Shown: positions 26,877 through 36,368, numbered from the stretch's first letter. The stretch is DNA of 64,000 bases from Sphingobium lactosutens DS20 (GCF_000445105.1 NZ_ATDP01000071.1:1-64000), one strand, 5' to 3'. Program-made: numbers and translations. The notes: generated from the letters alone by a model not told the origin.

Positions 26877-28192
26877 TCCGCTGCCTCCGGCTCCGCTACG
26901 GGAACCTCCACCGGAATATCGGCCCAGGTCTCGGCATCCATCATTTGCGCCCAGCGCTTGTAGAACAGCCGCTGGTTGGCGTCGGAAAGCTGGCCCGCAC
27001 TGACCGAACCGGGGAGACCTTCCTGCTCGACCTCACCAGTTGGCGCCATGGCGTAGCAAAGCCGCTGGTTTCGCGTCACCCAGCCTGCATTGGCCGTGGT
27101 GGAATGCTCCCAATTCTCGCCGTCGTCCATCTCGAGCAGGCCGGATGGCGAGAAAGTGCGCATCGAGCCGCGCCGGAACCTGTCCTTGATCTCCTCGGGC
27201 ATGTTCTTCGGGACGAGGGTCCAGGCATGGATTTCCGTCTGCGTCGGCCCCTTGGGCTGGAACGTGCGGAAGGTGAAATAGCCGGGCAGGAACGAGAAGT
27301 TCGGGAAAATGGTTGCCGACGCGACCGACCCCCACATGTTGGCGCGGAACTGCCCCAGGCGAGCGGTGATCGCGTCCTGTCGCGAGCGCATATACCGCAG
27401 CAATTCGCGATCGCCCATCGTCGCGGCATTGCCAAGGAAGCTGTCGTTGAATTCCCAGCCATGGCCATTGACGGACACCTGATAGCTGCCGGCATTGTCA
27501 ACCTTGACGCCGCCATGGCGCCCCAATGTCGGCTCCGAGCCACCAAGATGGGTCCACAGGGCGTGGTAGATATCGCCGACGAAATTGTCGGCCGGAAACT
27601 TCCAGTTGCACTTCATCACGGAGCGCGTCGCGCCGCCAGGAAGGAATTCGGTGCCACCATCTTCCGCGTCCAGCACGGCATCGAGATACCAGCGGAAGTC
27701 GCCCAGCCACTCGTCGAGTGAAGGCGCCTCCTCGCAGAAGGTCGCGAAGACGAGCCCCTTGTAGCTCGCCACGCGGGCGCGCTTCAGCCCCCAATCCTCC
27801 ATCCGGAAGCCGGGGGTGGACTTGTAGAGGCCCATTTTGGGCATCTTCTTGAGCGCACCATCGAGGCCGAATGCCCAGCCATGATAATTACACGTAAACT
27901 GCCGACCTTCTCCGCTATCAGCAAAGCAGACGCGGTTGCCACGGTGCGGGCAGGAATTCAGGAACACGTTGATCGTGCCCGCGTCTGCCCTGGCGACGAT
28001 CACCGAGTCCTCGCCCATATAGGTGGTGATGAAGCTGCCGGGCAGCTCGACCTGACTCTCGTGCGCGACGAACAACCATGAGCGCGCAAAAACCCTCTCG
28101 AGTTCACGCTCATATATAGCAGGATCCCAGAAAATACGGCGATCGACGGTTCCGAACGTCCAGTCGACCAAATCAGCGGCTTTGTGCGTCAT
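26873..28192 (-). CDS. Rieske aromatic-ring-hydroxylating dioxygenase alpha subunit
   Basis: Catalytic subunit of 439 residues that adds both atoms of O2 to an aromatic ring. The Rieske cluster is bound by C81-x-H83 and C101-x2-H104. The mononuclear iron is bound by H210, H215 and an Asp at 356/357 (MDDGEN), with the electron-bridging acid D207 (ADNFVGDIYH). SD GGAGAG overlaps the edge of the palindrome at 28203. First gene of a six-gene minus-strand operon down to 22101. The substrate is an aromatic compound, not identifiable from sequence. Confidence 0.95.
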   Translation of the reverse strand: MTHKAADLVDWTFGTVDRRIFWDPAIYERELERVFARSWLFVAHESQVELPGSFITTYMGEDSVIVARADAGTINVFLNSCPHRGNRVCFADSGEGRQFTCNYHGWAFGLDGALKKMPKMGLYKSTPGFRMEDWGLKRARVASYKGLVFATFCEEAPSLDEWLGDFRWYLDAVLDAEDGGTEFLPGGATRSVMKCNWKFPADNFVGDIYHALWTHLGGSEPTLGRHGGVKVDNAGSYQVSVNGHGWEFNDSFLGNAATMGDRELLRYMRSRQDAITARLGQFRANMWGSVASATIFPNFSFLPGYFTFRTFQPKGPTQTEIHAWTLVPKNMPEEIKDRFRRGSMRTFSPSGLLEMDDGENWEHSTTANAGWVTRNQRLCYAMAPTGEVEQEGLPGSVSAGQLSDANQRLFYKRWAQMMDAETWADIPVEVPVAEPEAAE

Positions 28193-28202
28193 GATAGGCT
28201 CT

Positions 28203-28220
28203 CCATACCTTACCGTATGG
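28203..28220. promoter_or_regulatory. Palindromic operator at the dioxygenase start, copy 3
   Basis: CCATACCTTACCGTATGG is a perfect inverted repeat (arms CCATAC and GTATGG). It lies 10 bases before the alpha-subunit start codon and overlaps its ribosome-binding site, so bound repressor would block elongation or translation start as well as transcription. Confidence 0.72.
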
Positions 28221-28427
28221 ATTCGTATCTAATTTTGCAAGCGCGTTTTTCCAGGCCGCCCGCCCCCTTCAAGCGAATCGCCGGACTCATTTCACCATTC
28301 GTATTCGAATGTCATTTTCTTAAATCCAAAGATCAACGGCGTGATTTTCTGCCTTTACATCCTATTTTATCGTTTAATTACAATATGTTAGAAATCTCGA
28401 CAAAATTCGACTCCCATATTGCAAATT

Positions 28428-28445
28428 ACATACCCTTACGTATGT
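28428..28445. promoter_or_regulatory. Palindromic operator upstream of the TonB receptor, copy 4
   Basis: ACATACCCTTACGTATGT is a perfect inverted repeat (arms ACATAC and GTATGT) in the AT-rich divergent gap, 44 bases before the receptor ATG. It shares the ATAC-N6-GTAT frame with the other three copies. Confidence 0.7.
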
Positions 28446-28489
28446 TTAAACAAACAAGCTCGAACAGGGCGATCCAAGGGGAGAGGAAT

Positions 28490-30796
28490 ATGAGGACGAT
28501 CACGTATGCGCTTTCAGCAACCTCGCTGATGGCGATAGCAGCGCCTTGCGTTGCCCAGACGAACCAGTACGATCGGGAAGCGGCCAATCCGCCGACACAA
28601 GCTGACTCTACGCCGGAACCCGTTGAATCGCTCGGCGACATCATCGTCACCGCGCAAAAGCGATCCGAAAACGTCAACAAGGTCGGCGTTTCGATTACAG
28701 CGGTCCAGGGCGACGCGCTCCAACAGCGCGGCGTGGTCGATACCGCCGACCTCATCAAGATCGCGCCAGGGTTCAATTTTGTTCAGAGCGCCTATGGCGT
28801 ACCCGTACTGACCCTGCGCGGGGTCGGATTCTACGACACGGCAATCGGCGCAGCCTCGGCCGTCAGCGTCTATGTCGATGAAGTCCCGCTACCGCTATCG
28901 ATCATGGCGCTGGGCGCCACCCTCGATCTCAATCGCGTCGAGATATTGAAAGGCCCACAGGGCACCCTTTATGGGCAGAATGCAACGGGTGGCGCGATCA
29001 ACTACATCTCGGCACGGCCTACAGACAGCTTTCACAGCGGGGCAGATCTCACCTACGGCAGATTCAACCGGGTCGAGTTGAAAGGGTTCGTCAGCGGCCC
29101 CATCACCGACACCTTGACCGCCCGTATCGCCGCGCGGTTTGATCGAAATGACGACTGGCAGCGCAGCTACACACGCGATGCAACCAACGGCGAAGGCAAC
29201 ATCTTCACCGGCCGCGCAATCGTTGACTGGAAGCCAAGTGACCGGCTTCGCTTCAGTTTCATGGTTCACGGATGGCGCGATCGTTCCGAAAGCCAGGCGC
29301 CGCAGCTTGCGGCAATCACGGGAGCCGCGTCTCCCGCCGCGTTGCGCGCATACCCCCTGCCCCCGCGCGACAATCGCGCCGCCGATTTTGACCCTGACCT
29401 TTCGTTCAAGCGGAACTCCTGGTTCGCTCAGGTTTCCGGTCGCGCCGACTATGATCTGTCGGACTCTATCACGGTCACATCGATAACGGCCTATTCAAAG
29501 CTCAAGCGTTTAAGCGCTGTCGATGCAGACGGCACGGCGATCCAGGCCTATGCGCTGATCAACCCGGGCCGCTCGCGAGACTTCTCGCAGGAGTTGCGCC
29601 TATCAGGCGATTCCGGGCAACTCCATTATGTCGTTGGCCTGAATTACGCTTGGGAGAGTGTCTTCGACCAGTCGGACCCCCTTGCACGGACCTCGAGCTT
29701 TCCCTTTCAAAGGGCGAGCGCGCATTCCGATCAACATATCAATACCTATGCGGCATTTGCGAGCCTCGACTACAAGCTGACCGATACCCTGACACTCCAA
29801 GGCGGCGTGAGATATACCGACCAGCATCGGCGCTTCATCGGCTGCACCTATGATTCGGGTGCCGGCGATTTTTCGGCGGTGGTATCACGTATCGCTACAG
29901 CGCGCGCCGGACGCCCCATCACGATAGCGCCCGGAGCATGCCTCACGCTCAATGCGAATTTTGAGCCTGCACAGGTCCGCAGCCAGCTGAACGAGGATAA
30001 TATTTCGTGGCGTGGCGGCGTGAACTGGCAAGCGAACCCATCCACCCTGCTGTATGCGAACATCAGCAAGGGCTACAAGAATGGTGCCTTTCCGACGGCT
30101 GGAGCAACGTTTGCGCTCCAGCTCACACCCGCCACGCAGGAATCGCTCACCGCCTATGAGGCCGGATTCAAGCTTGGGCTCTTCGACAGGAAGCTGCAAC
30201 TCAATGGTGCGCTCTTCTACTATGATTACCGCGACAAGCAGTTCCGCGGAAGGATTGTCGATCCCGTGATCGGGCCGCAGAGCGCCCTGATCAATGTCCC
30301 CAAGTCACGTGTCGCCGGCGGCGAAATCCAGGCAACGCTGCGACCAATTTCGGGGCTGACGATCAATACCGGCGTCACCTATGTCGGAACGAAGATTCTT
30401 GGCAATTTCGTCAATTTTGACGCTCTCGCCCAGCAGGTACGTCTGAGCGGCGAAGCTTTCCCTTTGACGCCCGACTGGCAGGTCACATCGGACATCGACT
30501 ATCAGTTTTCGGTAAGCGACAGCATGAACGGGTTTGTCGGCGGCGGCGCAACCTACCAGGCCGCCACGAACGGAGGGCTCGGAGAGTTGTCCCAGTTTGC
30601 GATCGATTCCTACACGCTGATCGACCTGCGAGCAGGCGTAGCGCTGAAAGACGACCGTTGGCGTCTGACCGCCTATGTGAAGAACCTCACCGACAAATTC
30701 TATGCCACTCTGGTCAGTCAACCAGGACCTGATGCGGCGATCCGCTTCACCGGCCAACCACAAACCTATGGATTGACCCTTTCCTATCGCTATTGA
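28490..30796 (+). CDS. TonB-dependent outer-membrane receptor
   Basis: Receptor of 768 residues with a signal peptide ending near CVAQ, a TonB-box/plug region (GDIIVTAQKRSENV, then LKGPQGTLYGQNATGGAINYI) and a 22-strand barrel ending in an aromatic residue (LSYRY). The ATG at 28490 has GGGGAGAGG upstream and begins a proper signal peptide; the frame is open much farther upstream without support. It diverges from the dioxygenase genes and shares their operator family, which implies uptake of the aromatic substrate. It belongs to the group of receptors with FecA-like plug domains common in sphingomonads. Confidence 0.92.
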   Translation: MRTITYALSATSLMAIAAPCVAQTNQYDREAANPPTQADSTPEPVESLGDIIVTAQKRSENVNKVGVSITAVQGDALQQRGVVDTADLIKIAPGFNFVQSAYGVPVLTLRGVGFYDTAIGAASAVSVYVDEVPLPLSIMALGATLDLNRVEILKGPQGTLYGQNATGGAINYISARPTDSFHSGADLTYGRFNRVELKGFVSGPITDTLTARIAARFDRNDDWQRSYTRDATNGEGNIFTGRAIVDWKPSDRLRFSFMVHGWRDRSESQAPQLAAITGAASPAALRAYPLPPRDNRAADFDPDLSFKRNSWFAQVSGRADYDLSDSITVTSITAYSKLKRLSAVDADGTAIQAYALINPGRSRDFSQELRLSGDSGQLHYVVGLNYAWESVFDQSDPLARTSSFPFQRASAHSDQHINTYAAFASLDYKLTDTLTLQGGVRYTDQHRRFIGCTYDSGAGDFSAVVSRIATARAGRPITIAPGACLTLNANFEPAQVRSQLNEDNISWRGGVNWQANPSTLLYANISKGYKNGAFPTAGATFALQLTPATQESLTAYEAGFKLGLFDRKLQLNGALFYYDYRDKQFRGRIVDPVIGPQSALINVPKSRVAGGEIQATLRPISGLTINTGVTYVGTKILGNFVNFDALAQQVRLSGEAFPLTPDWQVTSDIDYQFSVSDSMNGFVGGGATYQAATNGGLGELSQFAIDSYTLIDLRAGVALKDDRWRLTAYVKNLTDKFYATLVSQPGPDAAIRFTGQPQTYGLTLSYRY

Positions 30797-30964
30797 TCAA
30801 CCATATCTGCTGGAAACAGATGCCAATGCCGCGGCCGCGCGGGACAAACGCCCTGGCTGCGTTCGTCCAGTGATGGCAGCGGCAAGGGGCGCCGCGGGGC
30901 AACGTAGCTCACCGGTCATGATGTGGTTCACGGACCGTCGAAATGCAAAGGATCATGGAGTGAT

Positions 30965-31855
30965 ATGGGTTATCTGACAGACATCGTCGCTCTTGGGATC
31001 CAAACGATCGCGCCGTTCCTGACCAAGCCGGCGGGCGACGTGCGCAAAGAGTTCAGCCTTCCCTGCAACGTCAGCGCGCATCGGGCTACGACCGATGCCG
31101 GTCCCATATCGTTCAAGCTGTATCGCCCGGCCACCCCTCCAGGTCCATTGCCCGTTTTCCTGAACATTCATGGCGGCGGCTATGTAATGGGCTGTCCCGA
31201 TCAAGATGACCATATTTGCCGGTATCTTGCCAATCGGGCCTGCTGCGCGGTGGTCAACATCAACTATGATACCGCGCCGCAGGCCCGCTATCCCACTGCG
31301 CCCGAACAGTGTTTCAGCCTGGCACGCTGGCTCTCGCTCAATGGCGATCAGCTCGACCTCGATCCGGCAAGGCTGGCAGTGGGTGGCCATAGCGCCGGTG
31401 GCGCGCTGGCGGCTGGCGTCGCTTTGCGGGCCGCGCAGGACGAAGCCTTTCAGATAATCGGATTGATCGTGGATTATGCGATCCTTGATCTTGCTGCCGA
31501 TCCTCGGACGAAGCACAGGCGGTTGCCAAGACCGCTGATCACTCCGTTTCTGTCCCGGATTTTCACCGATAGCTACATACCTGACCGTTCAAAGCGCCTC
31601 GATCCGCTCGCTTCGCCGCTGTTCGCGACCGATATGACTCTGCTGCCGCCAACGCTCATCATCACGGCGGAATTGGACACATTGCGCGACGAGGGAGACG
31701 CATTTGCCGGTCGACTTCGTGACGACGGCCTGTTGTTCGAGCATGTGATCGTTCCGGGTGTCGATCATTTCTTCACGCACACCGGGCCAGTCCCCCAGGC
31801 CAGGCTGGCTCTCGATGCGATGATTCGACTTCTCGATCATGTCTTCAAGGCATGA
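30965..31855 (+). CDS. HSL-family alpha/beta hydrolase (esterase)
   Basis: Esterase of 296 residues in the hormone-sensitive-lipase family: oxyanion motif HGGGY (NIHGGGYVMG), nucleophile elbow GHSAGG, acid in the AELDTLRDEG region and His in GVDHFF. The ATG at 30965 is preferred; an upstream ATG 42 bases earlier is not supported. It follows the TonB receptor by 168 bases in the same direction and may release an aromatic acid or alcohol from an ester substrate before ring attack (inference). Confidence 0.87.
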   Translation: MGYLTDIVALGIQTIAPFLTKPAGDVRKEFSLPCNVSAHRATTDAGPISFKLYRPATPPGPLPVFLNIHGGGYVMGCPDQDDHICRYLANRACCAVVNINYDTAPQARYPTAPEQCFSLARWLSLNGDQLDLDPARLAVGGHSAGGALAAGVALRAAQDEAFQIIGLIVDYAILDLAADPRTKHRRLPRPLITPFLSRIFTDSYIPDRSKRLDPLASPLFATDMTLLPPTLIITAELDTLRDEGDAFAGRLRDDGLLFEHVIVPGVDHFFTHTGPVPQARLALDAMIRLLDHVFKA

Positions 31856-31946
31856 TGCTCCGCGCTTTGAGCGGACATTGACGAGGACCCTGACCTTCGC
31901 AAGGCCTTGGCTGCCAGAGGGGCAGAGTCTCCCGCTGGCGTGCCTT

Positions 31947-32300
31947 TTACATCGGTACAGCGGAGCGCCTGGTTGAAGGCCACCAGGTCAATATCCTGTG
32001 TGGTTGCGACACATCATTGGCATAATTTAAGACGTCATCGACTTTCATCATGAGATTGTCTGGTGTCTTTGGTAAAGAGGATTGGCGAGTGAGGGTATAT
32101 GCCCGATCCGCTCCTTCATTCTGGCATCGTGAACTGCCGTGAAGCACGCGCTGTCCCCTTTGCTTGTAGGCGCGGTTGAAGCCGGTCAGCAGGATTTCGA
32201 GATCGACGTGCCCGCCGACGTTTATGCCGAGCATCTCGCTGGCGACGCGAACGTTGAAGCGCTCAACCATCCCGTTGTCCGGCATGAAGACGGCGGTACT
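31947..32300 (-). pseudogene. IS481-type transposase remnant
   Basis: A degraded fragment on the minus strand retains the C-terminal IS481 signature: PDNGMVERFNVRV, then LEILLTGFNRAYKQRGQRVL and KTPDNLMMK. The N-terminal helix-turn-helix and most of the DDE core are missing, and upstream sequence is not recognisable. It marks the right edge of the catabolic cluster as a former insertion site. Confidence 0.7.
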
Positions 32301-32682
32301 TCTAGACTCGGCTGATCTTCGGATTGGCGCTATGGTGACACCATCCGGGTTTTGGGGCGCTGGAAGAACGTAAGTACGGGCAGGCCGACGTGAGACCATG
32401 CGCCGAGAGCCCGAGCCGGTGCGATGATCGCGGCTATCGAGGTCCTACGTCTGCCCTGCGCACGTCGTGCGTCGCCAGGCGGGGGTGTAGGTACGGATCT
32501 GCTTGCGCTTATCGGCGCACTTGCCTGGCTCGCTGACCAGCCTTCCTCTGCTTCGCGGACTGACCAGCCCTACCACATGATAACCGAATCAGCCTTGAAC
32601 CAACTTGATGGTTTTCTGCGAGAACGCGTACCGGAGTCGCTACGCCGACGCGGATGGCATCCAGCATCAAGGTATCAATCAG
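32301..32682. other. Stretch without a supported gene
   Basis: About 380 bases between the IS481 remnant and the EamA gene. Short open frames occur but show no domain, ribosome-binding site or composition that supports coding. It may be further insertion-sequence debris. Confidence 0.5.
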
Positions 32683-33648
32683 CTAAGGATTGCCCCGAGG
32701 CTTCGAAGGGAGCGTAGCGGACGACTGATGAGGCGCCTTCCGCGCGCCGACCATGATGGCGACACCGACCAGCGTGACGCCCGCGCCGAATAACTTACCC
32801 CAGCCAAGCTGTTCCTTCAGAAAACACGCGGACAGGATCAGGGAAATCACCGGCGCGACATAGTTGAAGCTGTTGGCGAGCAGTGATGACGCGCGTCGGT
32901 TCAGGGCGAGGAAGATCGCATAGCCGATCAGGGTGCTCGCGATGATCAGGAACGCGAGTGCGAACCAAGCCTGGAGCGGCACGGAAGCCGGATGCAGCGC
33001 TGAGCCGATCCCGGCAGTCCACACCACGAGCGCGAGCAGGATTCCCGTCGGCAGGAGTTGAGCGGCCAGACCGACCACTGGGTCGTCCGGCAGCCGCAGT
33101 CGTAACGCGACGAGCGAGCCAGCCGCCCACAGCGCGGCAGCCATGAGCATCATGCCGGCGCCGATGGGGCGGAAACCAGCGCTGGACGAGGATGCCCATG
33201 CCATCGTGATCAGCCCGATCAAGCCGAGCATGATCCCGGCGAGTTGCCGCGCACCGGGAGGCTGACGAAGAAACATCCACGCGAACAGCGCCAGGAACAC
33301 CGGCGCCGACGAGCCGAATACCGACGCGACCCCGGCGGGCAGGAAGTGCGTTCCCCAGATCGCCAAGGTTTGGCTGCCGATCAGCATGACCGGCCCCAGC
33401 ATCGCGGCACCCGCGAGTTCGCGCAGCGATGCCGGATGCCGCTGCCAGCGCCAAGCCGCAAAGGGCAGGATCAGGATCGCCGCGATCCCGAACCGCAGCG
33501 CCGCCAGAACGAGCGGGTGGAAGGCATCACCGCCGACTTTGAATGCGAGGAAGTTTAGGCCGTTGTAGAGCCACTGATAGCCCACGCCGGCGATGACTAG
33601 GCCCGACCCGACAGCACTCGGCGATTGGCCGCTCCCTCCTTCGGTCAA
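32683..33648 (-). CDS. EamA/DMT-superfamily membrane transporter
   Basis: Integral membrane protein of about 321 residues with roughly ten hydrophobic segments and two EamA repeats (GASVFGSSAPVFLALFAWMF-like in the first half; LANSFNYVAPVISLILSACF in the second). DMT proteins usually export small metabolites or amino acids. The likely start is a TTG at 33648, which overlaps the stop of the hydrolase upstream; the frame also runs on inside that gene. Co-transcribed with the hydrolase at 33645. The transported compound is unknown. Confidence 0.82.
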   Translation of the reverse strand: MTEGGSGQSPSAVGSGLVIAGVGYQWLYNGLNFLAFKVGGDAFHPLVLAALRFGIAAILILPFAAWRWQRHPASLRELAGAAMLGPVMLIGSQTLAIWGTHFLPAGVASVFGSSAPVFLALFAWMFLRQPPGARQLAGIMLGLIGLITMAWASSSSAGFRPIGAGMMLMAAALWAAGSLVALRLRLPDDPVVGLAAQLLPTGILLALVVWTAGIGSALHPASVPLQAWFALAFLIIASTLIGYAIFLALNRRASSLLANSFNYVAPVISLILSACFLKEQLGWGKLFGAGVTLVGVAIMVGARKAPHQSSATLPSKPRGNP

Positions 33649-34793
33649 AGCTGCTTGGCCCGCAGCCAGTCGCGGATGGCGGAAGCAAGTTCCACCTTCC
33701 GCTCGAGCGGAAGCCAATGCGCGCCCGACAGGGTCGTGACGGTCAGGTCCGCGCACGCCGCGCGCATCGGGTCCCCCATGCGATTGCCGACGATGCTGTT
33801 GATCTGGTCATAGGCGCCATTGACGAACAGGACCGGGAGCGACAGGCGGCCGCCATCTCTCGCTTCGCGCGCATAGGCGATGTTGGCGTCGTCGTTCAGA
33901 TACCACGCGCAGGGTGGACGAAAACCGCGGGCGTCGAAGGCTCGCACAAGCGCCTCGAAGTCCGCTGCCGGCCAAAGGGCCGGGTCGGGTCGGCCGGGCG
34001 GCGCACGATGCGCCGACCCGAAGCGCCCTCCCTTGCGGGTGACGCTTGCATTGGCGGAAGGCGTGCCGATGCTCGCCGGGTTGCCGGACCGGAAGATCGA
34101 CGCCAGCGAAGCCACCTTGTCGGCATCCAGGTCGGCGACGGCCGATGCGAAGTGCGTGTTATAGTAGCGATAATAGTCCCACTGACCGTCCGGATACTGA
34201 TCGGCTGGATAAATCGCCCGGTCGACGAGCGGAATGAGTGTCGGCAGGGCATTGGCGTCGGGGAAGTAGGGAACGGACACCAGCACCGCGCCCCGGCTGC
34301 GTTGCGGCTGATGAGCGACAAGAGCGCCAACGATTACGCTTCCCCAGTCATGTCCAACCCAGATGGCCGGCTCGCCGCCAAGATGGCCGTGGAGTTCCGC
34401 CATGTCCGCCACGACCTGCTGGTTGGTATAGGCACTGGTCGCCTTTGGAGCGGAGGAGCCGCCATAACCGCGCATGTCGGGTGCCACGCAGCGCCAGCCC
34501 TCGGCAGCGAAGGCATCCATCTGAGCGCGCCAGATCAGACTCAGTTCCGGCCAGCCATGCAGCAGCATCATCAGCGGCCCGTCGACCGGCCCGCTTTCAA
34601 GATAATGCGTGGTATGACGAAGCGTGCTGAAAGTGTGGGACGCTAGTGCGTTCAAGGAAGTTCCCCAGGCATGACCGGGCAGGGCAGCCATTGCTCCCAT
34701 TCCGGCAAGGACGGCGCGTCGATCGACCGAGTTGCTTGGGCCGGATTTCGGCAAAGAAAGGCCGTCCCCGGCAAGATGGTCAGTTGATGGCAC
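33645..34793 (-). CDS. Exported alpha/beta hydrolase, epoxide-hydrolase-like
   Basis: Hydrolase of 382 residues with an apparent Tat-type signal (VDRRAVLAGMGAMAALPGHAWG, 23-44), so it probably acts outside the cytoplasm. Motifs are HGWPE in the oxyanion region, nucleophile Asp in GHDWGS and a C-terminal His in SGAHWLP. GHDWG with Asp as nucleophile suits epoxide hydrolases or haloacid dehalogenases rather than serine esterases. It diverges from a LysR regulator and leads an operon with the EamA transporter. Confidence 0.82.
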   Translation of the reverse strand: MPSTDHLAGDGLSLPKSGPSNSVDRRAVLAGMGAMAALPGHAWGTSLNALASHTFSTLRHTTHYLESGPVDGPLMMLLHGWPELSLIWRAQMDAFAAEGWRCVAPDMRGYGGSSAPKATSAYTNQQVVADMAELHGHLGGEPAIWVGHDWGSVIVGALVAHQPQRSRGAVLVSVPYFPDANALPTLIPLVDRAIYPADQYPDGQWDYYRYYNTHFASAVADLDADKVASLASIFRSGNPASIGTPSANASVTRKGGRFGSAHRAPPGRPDPALWPAADFEALVRAFDARGFRPPCAWYLNDDANIAYAREARDGGRLSLPVLFVNGAYDQINSIVGNRMGDPMRAACADLTVTTLSGAHWLPLERKVELASAIRDWLRAKQL

Positions 34794-34874
34794 CCCTTTT
34801 CATAAGATGGTGGATTGCTGGCCATAAGCCGCTTTGTCGGCTAAACAGCTTGAAGAAAAACTTCAAAGTGGCAT

Positions 34875-35864
34875 ATGCGACAACAAGACATTCTCGATGG
34901 CGTTGCCGTGTTCGTGGCAGCGGCTGATGCGGGTAGCTTTTCCGAGGCCGGCCGTCGTCTAGGCATATCGCCTTCGGCGGTCAGTCAGGCCATTCGCGGC
35001 CTTGAGGAGCGGCTCGGTGCGCCGCTTTTCCGGCGCTCCACTCGTAGCCTAAGCCTGACGGATGCCGGCAATGACTATCTGCTGGCGGCAGCCCCTGCTT
35101 TATCGCAGTTGAGGCGGGCCGCGGATGCAGTGACGGGGCGGAGCGGACGCCCGGCCGGCCCTTTGCGCCTGACCATGCCTCGTGCGCCCTTCGATTTATT
35201 AATCGCTCCGATGCTGGTCGACTTTCAGGGCGCCTTTCCCGAGATCGAGGTGGAAATCGCGGTCGAGGCGCGCCTGATCGACATCGTCAAGCAGGGTTAT
35301 GACGCGGGGCTGCGCTACGGGAACCATCTTGACAAGCACATGGTGGCGATCCCGGTGGCACCTAAATCCGAGGCGATCCTCGCTGCCTCGCCGGCATATC
35401 TCCATGAACGCCGCGCACCAGACGTCCCGGAGGATCTCCTCGATCACCGCGCATTGATGTGCCGCAGTCAGGCATCCGGCTCGATCATGCCGTGGACATT
35501 GCACCGCGCCGGCGACGCCGTGCAGATCACTCCATCGGCGGCAACGATCGTCCACGACCTCGCGTCCCAGATCGATCTGGCGGCCCGGGGGCTGGCGATC
35601 GTCAACGCGCCGGCCGCCATGCTCGCCGATCACCTCAGCGCTGGACGATTGCTGCGCGTTCTCCCCGAATGGTCTTCGCCCCTCGATGCGGTCTACCTCT
35701 ATTTCCCGAGCCGCCGGGGCCAGTCCGCAGCAGTGCGGGCGTTTGTGGCGTTCTTGAAGGTACGGCTCGACGGAACGGTTCCGCTTGACCGCACAGCCTC
35801 CGGCCGTGTCAACATGCAAGCGCGGTATTACGCATCGCCGAGCGCATCGGATTATTCAGGCTAA
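34875..35864 (+). CDS. LysR-family transcriptional regulator
   Basis: Regulator of 329 residues with an N-terminal winged helix-turn-helix (FSEAGRRLGISPSAVSQAIRGLEERLG, about 22-48) and a periplasmic-binding-protein-like effector domain. It diverges from the hydrolase/EamA operon across an 81-base gap, the classical LysR layout, and probably controls it. The N-terminal fold and the length both look complete. Confidence 0.9.
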   Translation: MRQQDILDGVAVFVAAADAGSFSEAGRRLGISPSAVSQAIRGLEERLGAPLFRRSTRSLSLTDAGNDYLLAAAPALSQLRRAADAVTGRSGRPAGPLRLTMPRAPFDLLIAPMLVDFQGAFPEIEVEIAVEARLIDIVKQGYDAGLRYGNHLDKHMVAIPVAPKSEAILAASPAYLHERRAPDVPEDLLDHRALMCRSQASGSIMPWTLHRAGDAVQITPSAATIVHDLASQIDLAARGLAIVNAPAAMLADHLSAGRLLRVLPEWSSPLDAVYLYFPSRRGQSAAVRAFVAFLKVRLDGTVPLDRTASGRVNMQARYYASPSASDYSG

Positions 35865-36368
35865 ATTGTAGCAAGGAAAGCCGAAAGCGCCGGTGCGCGG
35901 TTTTCTGGATGCCATGCTTTTCGGAAAGATTTGTCTGACGATTTGAGGGCCAATTTCCGCGCCGGAACAGAAGAAAGGTACGTTCAATGGCTTAGAGCAC
36001 ACAAGACCGCTTATTTGTGACGGTAGCCACCGGGCAACTTGGCGGTCTGATATGGTTGCATGTCACGGGCGATATGGCTTTGGACTTTCAATCACGCAAA
36101 GGGGGTTACCGTCGGGCAGACACTCCTCCCGCCGAGCAACTGGAGCGCTCACCTTTTGGCCAGGGTATCGAAGAGGTCCTTCGCCAGGGTTGGTGGCTAA
36201 GGGAGACCGCTTGAGGATCGTACCGGCTGGTGGTTTTAGGCTGGTCAAGCTCTTCCACGCCGTCCGCCTGAGTTGATCGGATACGCCCTCCGCGTTCTGG
36301 TGATCCATTGGGGCGCACATGGTGATCAGCCCTTCAAAGGTCGAGGCACCCAAGGACGTATCAATGTG
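35865..36368. other. Stretch without a supported gene
   Basis: About 500 bases between the LysR gene and the azoreductase gene. Short frames exist on both strands (for example 36017-36214 plus and 36063-36353 minus) but have no domain I recognise and no clear ribosome-binding site. Confidence 0.45.

Noticed and set aside
36017..36353. Small open frames between the LysR and azoreductase genes
   Set aside because: No domain and no start signal; high-GC sequence produces such frames by chance.
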